Shown here piece after piece: positions 7,241 to 15,161 of a DNA stretch of 15,161 nt; positions within the stretch are counted from its first letter, which is position 1; every line of letters begins with the position of its first letter. Below the pieces are notes generated by a model. That model was not told the origin of the DNA. It was given only the letters and a program-made list of their open reading frames with translations, and ran no database searches. The position numbers and the translations under genes are program-made. This DNA comes from Bondarzewia mesenterica (taxonomy: Eukaryota > Basidiomycota > Agaricomycetes > Russulales > Bondarzewiaceae). The stretch is taken from NCBI GenBank assembly GCA_004802705.1, contig SGPL01000694.1:1-15161 (forward strand). The letters run 5' to 3'.

Positions 7241-8010
7241 GAATATATTAACTATAAAAATTGAAAATAGACTATTATTATAAAATATTTATTTTTTTTA
7301 TTAATGAAACAAAGCCGTAGGCGCCGTAGCCCTTATAAAATATGCTTTATATAAAAATCTAGTTTTTTATTAGTAGGCGCCGTAGGCAGAAACTCTTTAT
7401 ATCGTTATAGCCGCTACGCTCTCGACTTTGGCGGTACGCTCGCACCGCTACTTATTTTGTTTTTCTTTATGCGCTTTGGCTACTAATTTTTTGTTTTTTG
7501 CTTCTAGCTCCTTCTAANTTTTTTTTTTCGGTTAAANAAAAAATAAAAGGCGGAGCCAGCCAAGGGCGAGGCGTTGTTTAAAAACAAACAAAATAAAATA
7601 AACAAAAAAAAATACGCCGAGGGCGAGAGCGCCAAAAAATTAGAGCGACAAAAATATTATTAAAATACCTAAAATTTCCTAAAATTATAGATAATAATAT
7701 TAAAGAATATAATTGAAATATTAAAAAAAAGCCGTAGGCAGCGGCAATGCCGCCACTATCCTCTTATTTAATTTAAGAAAAAGTGAATAATTATGAGAAT
7801 ATTTTGTTGGCTCCTAATAAAATTTTATATATAAAAATTTATAAAGGCGTTTTATTTTTGTTTGTTTTAAGACAAGGGCTTATAAAATTTGATCTCAAAT
7901 TTTATTAGCCCGCTACGCGCAAAAATTAGGGGCGCAGCCAGCGTAGCGGCTCCGCGCAATGATGGTAATACTAGAACTATTTGTTGGGCGGAGCCACCGA
8001 AGGCCGCTGA
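7241..8010. repeat. Repeat-dense spacer between tRNA-Glu and the polymerase remnant
   Basis: No gene is seen. GC-rich elements with motifs GCCGTAGGC, GGCGGAGCC and GCGTAGC lie at 7313-7332, 7374-7390, 7411-7436, 7546-7575, 7611-7633, 7731-7755, 7845-7960 and 7985-8008. The block 7501-7600 recurs at 11316-11420. A 7822-7848 AT palindrome (ATTTTATATATAAAAATT) recurs at 693-718 and 10189-10212. Confidence 0.75.
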
Positions 8011-8259
8011 TTTTAATAGTTGAGAAGAAAGTTTAATTTATTGGAATAGTTTTAAGTATCCTTATTCTAGATGAATTAATATTAAAGTAAGTTCTACTAA
8101 ATTTAAAAGACAAATAAATGATTATCAATTTCATATTGAATTTGGTAAATTACTTTATTTTGAGAGATTTTCTCTCGCTTCGCGCCTAATATGAAAATGA
8201 ATTATAAAGATAAATTTTATGATTCTAAAATAGGATCTCTAGATCTTGAAACATATGGA

Positions 8260-8272
8260 CCGCGTAGCGAGA
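8260..8272. repeat. GC mini-element inside the polymerase remnant, after ExoI
   Basis: The block 'CCGCGTAGCGAGA' follows directly after the ETYG codons. Its core GCGTAGCG is a common repeat motif here (for example 10430 and 10449). The family-like reading 'KENGYGNL' resumes in a different frame after it, so it looks inserted. Confidence 0.55.
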
Positions 8273-8297
8273 TAAAGAAAATGGTTATGGTAATTTA

Positions 8298-8308
8298 GTC
8301 CGAAGGCC
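8298..8308. repeat. Second GC mini-element inside the polymerase remnant
   Basis: The block 'GTCCGAAGGCC' separates 'NGYGNL' from 'VYAGGWAMSDG'. The motif TCCGAAGG is shared with the dispersed palindromes at 8823, 9081, 10249, 11525 and 12310. It introduces a frame change. Confidence 0.5.
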
Positions 8309-8864
8309 GTTTATGCTGGTGGATGGGCTATGTCGGATGGTAATAAACACTTTTATTATTTAAATCCTAATGAAGGTTTAAATACTAGTGAAGAATTAAT
8401 TTGTAGAATGTTTACTGATATATTCAAAATTATAGGTTCAGATCCAAAGAATAAAAATGGATATACTTTCTATGCTCATAATTTAGGACGGTTTGATTCT
8501 GTATTCTTATTAAAAGCATTATCTAATGGTGGATTTAAAATAACTGCAAAATGAAGAGATAATGATATAATTCGTATTAAAATTAATGATTATCTAAGTA
8601 AATTACATGTTACCTTGTTAGATAGTAATAAATTATTCAATGCTTCTCTTAAAAAAGTTTTAAAATCTTTAGATTGTAAAATAAGTAAAGGTGTATTTGC
8701 TCATAAATTTTTAACTTTGTCCCGCGTACGCTTTATAAAATTTTATCGCTTTTATTTTTTTTTTGCTAAAGCAACAAAAAAAATTAGCGGCGCGTTAATG
8801 GCTCCGCCGTTGTTTGTGTTTATCTCCGAAGGAGCCTACGGCGGCGGAGCCTACGCGCCCGCCC

Positions 8865-8934
8865 CTTATTATCTTGCGTAGCAGCCGCGTTTGTTCCCCG
8901 AGATAACACGCGGCTGCTGACGCAAGAGAATAAG
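8865..8934. repeat. Long near-perfect hairpin (about 26-bp stem)
   Basis: The left arm 8865-8890 (starts 'CTTATTATCTTGCGTAGCAG') and the right arm 8908-8934 (starts 'ACGCGGCTGCTGACGC') are complementary except for one extra base and one mismatch. The loop is about 17 nt. It is GC-rich and close to the end of the truncated polymerase. Confidence 0.85.
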
Positions 8935-9054
8935 GAGCGCATAAAGCACAAAAAATAAAGAAGGCTCCTTCGGAGATAATTAATAGGCGAGGCAGAGAGA
9001 ACACTCGCCATAGGCGGGAGCGATAATTAGTAGGCGAGGCCCGCCCCTATGCTC

Positions 9055-9178
9055 CTTCTAGCGCCAAAGGCGTTTTTTTTCTCCGAAGGAGCTGTCNTGT
9101 TTTTGGCTCCTNTCCTTTGTTTGTTTATTTTATTTTGTTTGNTTTTTAAACAAAAAAAAACGCCTTTGGCGCTAGAAG
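9055..9178. repeat. Perfect 26-bp inverted repeat flanking about 72 nt
   Basis: The arms 9055-9080 and 9153-9178 are exact reverse complements; the core is 'TAGCGCCAAAGGCG' plus a T run. The interior holds a further CTCCGAAGGAGC palindrome (9081-9092) and three Ns, which fits poor sequencing through secondary structure. The layout resembles a small element with terminal inverted repeats, but I see no target duplication. Confidence 0.8.
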
Positions 9179-9481
9179 CAAAAAACAAAATTAGGAGGCA
9201 GAGCAGAAAAAAAATAAAAGGCGGAGCCAGCCAAGGGCGAGGCGTTTTGTGTGGCTAAAGCAAACACAAAAAGGCGGAGCCAAAAAAAGGCGAGCCCCTC
9301 GCTTTAGCGGAAAAGGCGAGAGAGATTTTTAGTTATAATAATCTAAAATATAAAATATCATATATCCCAAAATATCAGATAATAATTTCAAATTTAAGAT
9401 CTATCCTCTAATCCTCTAAAAATATTCTTTATCCTTCTTCCACTCTTCTCTCTCTATTAATATTACTCTTACTAAAAAAAT

Positions 9482-9554
9482 AACATCCTATTGGACTCGA
9501 ACCAATAAACCCTTGCTTCGAAGGCAAACGCTGTACCAATTCAGCTAAAGATGT
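9482..9554 (-). tRNA. trnR: tRNA-Arg (anticodon TCG)
   Basis: On the minus strand, ACATCTT (9548-9554) pairs with AGGATGT (9483-9489). The D arm is GCTG/CAGC. The anticodon stem is TTTGC/GCAAG with loop CTTCGAA, anticodon TCG. The T arm is ATTGG, loop TTCGAGT, CCAAT. The discriminator would be T. It decodes CGN codons. Confidence 0.92.
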
Positions 9555-10743
9555 TTAAATTAATATAATTCAGCTTTCTTAGGCCTTATTTGTATAAATA
9601 AAACACAGAATTAAAGGCACAATTTGTTTGTTATGCGTTAGCACAAGTTTAATTAAAACAAACGGCGTAACCAAAGCCGTAGCCAAAAAAACGCTCCGCC
9701 CTGCCTTCGGACTGCGTAGCGCTTCGCAGAAAAATAGTAGAAGTTTTTTGTTCCTAATTTTTGTTGCTACCTCCTTCTTGCGTAGCCACAAAGGCGAGCA
9801 AAACAAAATAAAAAAGGCTCCTTCTTGCGAAGCCAGAGCGGCATTTACAAATTTACAATTTTACAAATTTATAATATTACAAATTAAAAAAAGCGCTCTC
9901 ATTGAATTTAAGAATAATTAAAATTTATTATAAATAAGAAACTTTTATTCTCTCTAATTTTTTTCGCTCTAATTTTGTTTGTTTGCTTCTAGCTCCTTCG
10001 GACAAAGGCGTGTTTTTTGTTTAAAAACAAAAAAAAAATAAAATAAACAAAAAAAATAAGGAGCGGCTTTTTGTTTGCTTAAGCAAAACAAAAATAAAAG
10101 CGCATCCGCCTCGCCTTTGTAGCGCTACGCTGGCTCCGCCTTTTTTTGTTTCTCCAAAAAAAATAAGGCTAATAAAATTTTGCGCTAATAAATTTTTATA
10201 TATAAAAATTTATAAGGCTCAAATTTGATAAGCCGTTGTTTAACCGCTCTCCGAAGGAGCCTGTTTTGATCGCCTACTTATTTTTGTTTGCTTTAGCAAA
10301 ACAAAAATTAGGTAGCGGAGCCTATGCGTTTTTTTGTTTNANACCGCTACGCGAAAAAAAAAATTAGGGCGTAGCTAATTTTTTTTGACAAACAAAATCA
10401 GGTACGCGAAAAATTTTATAAGCGTAGCGATCGAAAAAAACAAAATAACCGCTCGCGTAGCGAGCGTAGCGGTAAAAATATACATTTGTGCCTCCTAAAA
10501 AAATGTTATATAACAGTTTGTTATATCCGCGCATTATAAAATTTTATATCAACCATCTGTTATTAGCAGGGCTTGCTCCTAATAATTTTTTATATTAAAG
10601 TCTTTTATATCCGCGCTTCGCAGGCCATTTGTTTGGCTAGCGAAGCAAGCACTGCCTCACCCTTTCCCCCACCCGGCTGCTTCGCAAGAGGAACGCCGCC
10701 TAAAGGGGTAAAAAGAGACGGGGGTTTTTTTTTTGTTTTTTTA
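9555..10743. repeat. Repeat-rich spacer between tRNA-Arg and tRNA-Leu
   Basis: No recognisable gene. It contains the 'CTCCTTCTTGCGTAGCCACA' unit at 9771-9790 and a variant at 9818-9840, an A/T-rich block with ACAAATTTACAATTTTAC repeats (9846-9885), a perfect 24-bp AT palindrome at 10189-10212, an AT-rich hairpin at 10273-10315 followed by Ns (10340, 10342), a CGCTCGCGTAGCGAGCG palindrome (10451-10467), and a GC- and C-rich stretch at 10618-10722. Frames on either strand here are repeat-derived. Confidence 0.7.
10189..10212. repeat. Perfect 24-bp AT palindrome
   Basis: TAAATTTTTATA is followed directly by its reverse complement. Close versions occur at 693-718 and 7822-7848. It is often flanked by GC elements. 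Confidence 0.85.
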
Positions 10744-10827
10744 TACGAGTAAAGAGACTTGAACTCTTACGATCCAAAAACCATAAATTCCTAAGATTTA
10801 CCCGGCTACCAATTTCGGCATACTCGC
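10744..10827 (-). tRNA. trnL: tRNA-Leu (anticodon TAG)
   Basis: On the minus strand, GCGAGTA (10821-10827) pairs with TACTCGT (10745-10751), discriminator A at 10744. The D stem is CCG/CGG. The anticodon stem TAAAT/ATTTA holds loop CTTAGGA, anticodon TAG. A long variable arm follows, as expected for a class II leucine tRNA. The T arm is AAGAG, loop TTCAAGT, CTCTT. It decodes CUN codons. Confidence 0.94.
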
Positions 10828-10865
10828 TCAGTTAATAGTTAATAGTTAATAGTTAATAGTTAATT
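10828..10865. repeat. Tandem heptamer GTTAATA
   Basis: Four perfect tandem copies of GTTAATA and a partial fifth start three bases from the tRNA-Leu 5' end (10831 on). A further 'AATAGTTAATT' follows at about 10868. Confidence 0.9.
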
Positions 10866-11074
10866 AAAAATAGTTAATTTAAAGTTTATTAAAATAAATT
10901 AATTTATTAGTATTAGTTACTTTTAATTTAATAAAATTATATTTAAGATGTTACAATTTAAGAATGGAAAAAGAGGTTTAATCCTTCTCTGGCTTCGCAA
11001 GAAGGAGCCTCCGGCGTTCAGCAAACAAATGCCTTTTCTGGCTCCTAATAAAATTTGCCTAGCTCCTTCTAGCG

Positions 11075-11168
11075 CCAAAGGCGGGAGCTGCGCGGTTTAA
11101 ACACAAACAAAATAAGCAAAAGACAGAGCCACAAAATTAGGAGCGCATAAAGCAAGCAAAATAATCGC
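11075..11168. repeat. About 94-nt dispersed direct repeat, copy B
   Basis: This matches copy A at 3349-3440 almost base for base. Differences seen are ACAAACAAAATAAG for ACAAAAAATAAG, AGACAGAGCC for AGGCAGAGCC, and AAGCAAGC for AAGCAAAC. The copies lie about 7.7 kb apart in the same orientation. Confidence 0.85.
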
Positions 11169-11315
11169 GTGGGCCGGGCCCCCGCCTAATTTTTGTTTGT
11201 TTAAACAAAAAAAAAATAAGATATAATTTTATAAAGCCGTAGTGGCTACGCCAGAGAAGGTTAAGGATAGCTCTCCGCTACGCTGGCTCTAATTTTTTTG
11301 TTTNNTTNNNNCTNC

Positions 11316-11420
11316 TTCTAGCTNNTTNTNNTTTTCGGTTAAAAAAAAATAAAAAGGCGGAGCCAGCCAAGGGCGAGGCGTGTTTAAAAACAAAAAAAAA
11401 TAAAAATAAAACAAAAAAAA
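11316..11420. repeat. About 100-nt dispersed direct repeat shared with 7501-7605
   Basis: Both copies run: CTTCTAGCT, a T run, TTTTCGGTTAAA, an A run, then GGCGGAGCCAGCCAAGGGCG, AGGCG, and a GTTTAAAAACAAA tail. The central part also occurs at 9217-9244. Ns are concentrated in the T run of both copies. Confidence 0.75.
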
Positions 11421-11749
11421 ATAAACCGCTACTTAAAAAAAATTTTTAATATAAAGCATCTTTTTTTTTTTTAGCTACTTATAAAATTTTTATTCGCTAC
11501 GCTCGCTACCTAATTTTGGTTTCGCTCCGAAGGAGCTACTCTTGCGTAGCAGCCGCCACAGTGGCTACGCTTGCTACCGCGGAAGAGGCTCCTTCTTGCG
11601 AAGCCAGAGAGATAAAATTTTATAAGCGTAGCGATCGAAAAACAAAAAAGTCGCTCCGCGAGCCACATATAAAAAAAGTTAGATATAACTATTAAAAGCA
11701 GGTAGGGCTATTTAAATTATAAATATTAAAATAAAAATTCATAATCCTT

Positions 11750-11820
11750 TAAGGAGTAGAGTAATCGAAACCCTGTCTGTAATGTGTAAAATTACTGCTA
11801 AACCACTCAGCTAACCCCTN
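11750..11820 (-). tRNA. trnV: tRNA-Val (anticodon TAC)
   Basis: On the minus strand the acceptor NAGGGGT (11814-11820) pairs with ACTCCTT (11751-11757), with one or two G-T pairs; the first base is an N. The D stem is GCTG/TAGC. The anticodon stem GTAAT/ATTAC holds loop TTTACAC, anticodon TAC with U33. The T arm is AGGGT, loop TTCGATT, ACTCT. The discriminator is A. It decodes GUN codons. Confidence 0.88.
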
Positions 11821-11905
11821 TNNNNTNNTACAAAATACTAANNANAAAAAAAAAAGTTTTGGGCTCCGCTTATTATTATTAAATTTTTATATCTAAAATA
11901 TAGAT

Positions 11906-11962
11906 CTATATAAGAATTATTATAAAGAATAGAGAGCTATATAAGAATTATTATAAAGAATA
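11906..11962. repeat. 26-nt direct repeat, two copies at 31-nt period
   Basis: The unit starting CTATATAAGAATTATTATAA occupies 11906-11931 and again 11937-11962, separated by GAGAG. Confidence 0.9.
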
Positions 11963-12034
11963 TTTATATTTTTTAAGAGAAGTTATTTAGCGGCTTCGCC
12001 GGTTATTTGTGTATTTATTTTTGCTCAACCCAAA

Positions 12035-12063
12035 GGTCCTTCGGTCCCTTCGGTCCCTTCGGT
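12035..12063. repeat. Tandem nonamer GGTCCCTTC
   Basis: About three tandem copies are visible, the first lacking one C. The repeated TTCGG core resembles the GC mini-element motif CCTTCGG. Confidence 0.85.
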
Positions 12064-12305
12064 AAAAAAAGCTCCGCCGCCTTCGATTAGCAGTACGCAA
12101 AAAAGTAAAAAAGGCTTGCTTCGCTAGCCAAACAAAACTTTATAAAATTTTATAGCTACTGCTACTGCTTCTTTCCTACGGATAAAAAAAAAACAATTTA
12201 ATACGCTAGCGCAAGGAGCCACAGCCGTAGGCAAAAAAATGATTCTCTCGCCTACGGCTTTATAAAATTTGATTCGCTACGCTCGCTACCTAATTTTGTC
12301 TTAAT

Positions 12306-12337
12306 TTTGTCCGAAGGAGCTAGCTCCTTCGGACAAA
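12306..12337. repeat. Perfect 32-bp palindrome with no spacer
   Basis: The left half TTTGTCCGAAGGAGCT is followed directly by its exact reverse complement. The core combines the two common element motifs, GTCCGAAGGAGC and GCTCCTTCGGAC, head to head. It would form a loop-less cruciform. It may be two elements fused back to back. Confidence 0.92.
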
Positions 12338-12642
12338 GGCGTTTGTTTTTTGCTACGCAAGAGAATAAGGGGCAACTCCTTCTTGCGTAGCCACAAACGC
12401 GTAGCGAGAATAAGGGGCGGGCGCGATAAAACAGTCTGTTATTAGGAGCCTTATAAAATTTTATATAAAATTTTNNTTAGGAGCGAGCTACGCTAATAAA
12501 ATTTGATATAAAATGTGCTTTGCTCTAAAGGAGGGGACTCCGCTCAAAAAAATAGTCTTTACAAGGCGGGGGCGCGGTGGAAATACCACCTTAATAAAAT
12601 TTTATATAAAATTTTATAAAGCGTTAGTCGCCTCGCCTACTA

Positions 12643-12664
12643 NNNCNTNNNNANCNNTNNNNAN
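12643..12664. other. Junction of mitochondrial and nuclear sequence in an N-rich stretch
   Basis: To the left is mitochondrial repeat sequence ending 'GTCGCCTCGCCTACTA'. To the right the base composition becomes balanced and a nuclear peroxidase exon starts in mid-gene. Nearly all bases between are N. This is either an assembly join of unrelated reads or the edge of mitochondrial DNA inserted in the nuclear genome. No sequence supports a choice directly; the Ns favour an assembly artefact. Confidence 0.85.
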
Positions 12665-14110
<1,446 letters not shown>

Positions 14111-14179
14111 GTCTGCGTGGGTTGGTTGGACTGTAGAATACTCGGTGAGTACTGAAGATTCATCAACCCCTTGTCCCCC

Positions 14180-14186
14180 TTTTATA
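14180..14186 (-). promoter_or_regulatory. TATA box of the peroxidase gene
   Basis: TATAAAA lies on the minus strand 70 nt upstream of the peroxidase ATG (14110), in the context GCGATATAAAAGGGGG. This leaves room for a start site near 14150 and a 5' leader of about 40 nt. Confidence 0.7.
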
Positions 14187-14252
14187 TCGCTGTCCCCTCT
14201 CGCGCGGACGATATGATTCAGAAACATTAACGGCTAGAACTCGACGATGAGA

Positions 14253-14257
14253 ATTGG
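14253..14257 (-). promoter_or_regulatory. Possible CCAAT box
   Basis: CCAAT occurs on the minus strand about 67 nt upstream of the TATA box, a typical distance. A pentamer is weak evidence alone. I looked for metal response elements (TGCRCNC), which often precede manganese peroxidase genes, and saw none in 14190-15161. Confidence 0.3.
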
Positions 14258-15161
14258 TATCAACATACGATAGTGCAGACCTTTCATCAAATCCAATGGC
14301 GACTGATCATTCTCGTCATGTTCCCCTGCAGTACCACACTGTGTGAAGGAGAACATTACTCATAGGGGTTGCAATGTGAGCCCGCTCGGTGACGATCTCA
14401 AATGGGAGAACACATACGAAATGAGACACAAAAGGCACACAGTTGAGTTGGCTCGACGTCGGGGAGGAGAGTACTGAGAATCATTGATCTTAGCCGATAG
14501 CGTTACGATAACCGGAAAATGGCACCCACCAATACGGCGTCATTTACCTTGCGTACTCTGGTGACAGTCACGAGGAATTGAGTAGAGTTAATGGGCATCC
14601 TGTAGATCTCGAAATGAGACAGGATGCGATAATTGCCAGAGACCTTCAGCTTACATACTGGGATTGGAATTTATAAAACCGTTTGTCAACTCATGTTACC
14701 TGATCATGATGAATTGCAGTTGACCATCAGAGACGATTTTCGAGCCACTTAAGATTACTGTAATGCACCATTGATGAAAAACAACAATCCATGAGAGATT
14801 TAAGTTCTACGCACATATGTTCTTCACATCAATCGATATCCCGGGTGTAAAAAGACCGCGAAACCATTGCAAAGTATGCAGTCGGACCATGTTGGGACCA
14901 TGGTTCAGTAGTGAAAAACAAAAATTTTCACATCTTTGTAAATGAGCGACCACTGCTCCACATCCCCATCCGGTGTGATATCAGGGGCCAGCGTGATAAA
15001 AGAAAAGAAAGGCAAGCTTCAGTGCCCTGCAGGCTGTTCAGGCTACAAGTTGTATGGATACAGACGCTCCATGTGAGATTTGCTGTCGGTTTCGACATAA
15101 GGCTGCATGGAACACGAGGGCATCCGCGGGTCCTTTCCAAATACGACCATCCCAAGTGAAC
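14258..15161. other. Nuclear sequence upstream of the peroxidase, with possible unassigned minus-strand exons
   Basis: No gene is recognised. Two minus-strand stretches look exon-like. One is 14548-14643, open for 32 codons (starting VSGNYRILSHFEIYRM) and ending AAG before GTAAAT. The other is about 14704-14761, preceded by TTACAG, open through 'SGSKIVSDGQLQFIMI' and followed by GTAACA. Their phases do not join simply. A third open stretch ends at a TAG at 14234-14236. They may be parts of a neighbouring gene or chance. The frames near 14911-15159 on both strands overlap each other and show no family features. Confidence 0.3.

Larger units (their letters stand above)
8011..8720 (+). pseudogene. 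Truncated family B DNA polymerase of mitochondrial plasmid type
   Basis: Family B polymerases of linear, protein-primed mitochondrial plasmids (dpo) are recognised here by exonuclease motifs. ExoI is 'IGSLDLETYG' (8230-8259) and ExoII is 'YAHNLGRFDSVFLLKAL' (about 8471-8521). A following 'LLDSNKLF' and 'LKSLDCKISKGVFAHKF' matches the protein-primed polymerases in order and spacing. Upstream, an open stretch from about 8011 ('LIYWNSFKYPYSRW', with TGA as Trp) looks like the N-terminal part. The frame is broken at GC-rich blocks near 8176-8190, 8260-8272 and 8298-8308; skipping those, the family-like 'VYAGGWAMSDG' follows ExoI. Homology ends at about 8720 in another GC block, so ExoIII and all polymerase motifs are missing. 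It is a dead remnant of an integrated plasmid. No rpo gene or terminal inverted repeat is seen. Confidence 0.82.
8721..9481. repeat. Dense GC-rich hairpin region behind the polymerase remnant
   Basis: This stretch is mostly repeats, with Ns at 9097, 9112 and 9142. A long hairpin spans 8865-8934. A perfect 26-bp inverted repeat is formed by 9055-9080 and 9153-9178. Copies of GGCGGAGCCAGCCAAGGGCG are at 9221-9240. The open frames here (for example 8615-8881 and 9049-9258) are built from the repeats. From 9325 on it is plain AT-rich sequence up to tRNA-Arg. Confidence 0.75.
10866..11749. repeat. Repeat-rich spacer between tRNA-Leu and tRNA-Val
   Basis: No gene is seen. It holds copy B of the long direct repeat (11075-11168), an AT-rich hairpin (11186-11218), a second copy of the roughly 100-nt block also at 7501-7600 (here 11316-11420, with many Ns at 11304-11332), and GC elements at 11500-11610. 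Confidence 0.75.
11821..12642. repeat. Repeat-rich end of the mitochondrial part
   Basis: No recognisable gene. It includes a 26-nt direct repeat (11906-11931 and 11937-11962), a tandem nonamer GGTCCCTTC (12035-12063), a stretch from 12270 resembling 11489-11541, a 32-bp perfect palindrome (12306-12337), the CTCCTTCTTGCGTAGCCACA unit (12377-12396), and AT blocks of the TATAAAATTTTATATAAAATTT type (12454-12475 and 12593-12617). Confidence 0.7.

Noticed and set aside
8615..9258. Several frames on both strands
   Set aside because: The first is the end of the polymerase remnant running into repeats. The rest come from palindromic repeats, which give open frames on both strands.
9579..9921. Overlapping frames on both strands between tRNA-Arg and tRNA-Leu
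   Set aside because: Repeat-derived; no motif, and composition follows the repeat units.
10828..10865. CRISPR-like array
   Set aside because: Simple tandem heptamers without unique spacers, in mitochondrial DNA.
14911..15159. 82- and 75-residue frames on opposite strands
   Set aside because: Fully overlapping, with no recognised domain and no matching splice structure; probably chance.

Overview
The window is a chimera of two genomes. Positions 1 to about 12642 are mitochondrial DNA of a filamentous fungus. They are AT-rich, use TGA as tryptophan inside cox2, the endonuclease genes and a polymerase remnant (genetic code 4), and carry cox2, atp6, five mitochondrial-type tRNAs, LAGLIDADG homing endonucleases and many short GC-rich palindromes. 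Positions 12665 to 15161 are of balanced base composition and carry an intron-dense class II (ligninolytic) manganese peroxidase gene. That family is typical of wood- and litter-decaying Agaricomycetes, so the source is probably a white-rot type basidiomycete. The two parts meet in a run of Ns (12643-12664) that cuts the last visible peroxidase exon.

Mitochondrial part, left to right. On the minus strand, cox2 is split: exon 1 (1954-2277), a group I-like intron with a broken LAGLIDADG gene (512-1953), a 39-nt exon 2 (473-511), then a second intron with a broken LAGLIDADG gene running off the left edge. A gene-poor, repeat-rich spacer follows (2278-4093). On the plus strand is atp6 (4094-4880, one apparent frameshift in a T run), a frameshifted LAGLIDADG gene (4894-6073) and a second, diverged copy of the atp6 3' end (6076-6282). 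This is the arrangement expected when a mobile endonuclease brings a foreign atp6 tail with it. Then come tRNA-Cys and tRNA-Glu (plus), a truncated family B DNA polymerase of the kind carried by linear mitochondrial plasmids (8011-8720), and tRNA-Arg, tRNA-Leu and tRNA-Val (minus), all embedded in dispersed hairpin repeats.

The strongest themes are (i) the atp6/endonuclease/atp6-tail module, (ii) GC-rich hairpin elements that appear to have inserted into reading frames (polymerase and endonuclease genes), (iii) the cox2 mini-exon between two introns, and (iv) a 12-exon peroxidase gene with a 9-nt microexon carrying the catalytic arginine. Many frame breaks fall in homopolymers and Ns fall at hairpins, so part of the apparent gene decay may be sequencing error. 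The mito/nuclear junction is more likely an assembly chimera than a true insertion.
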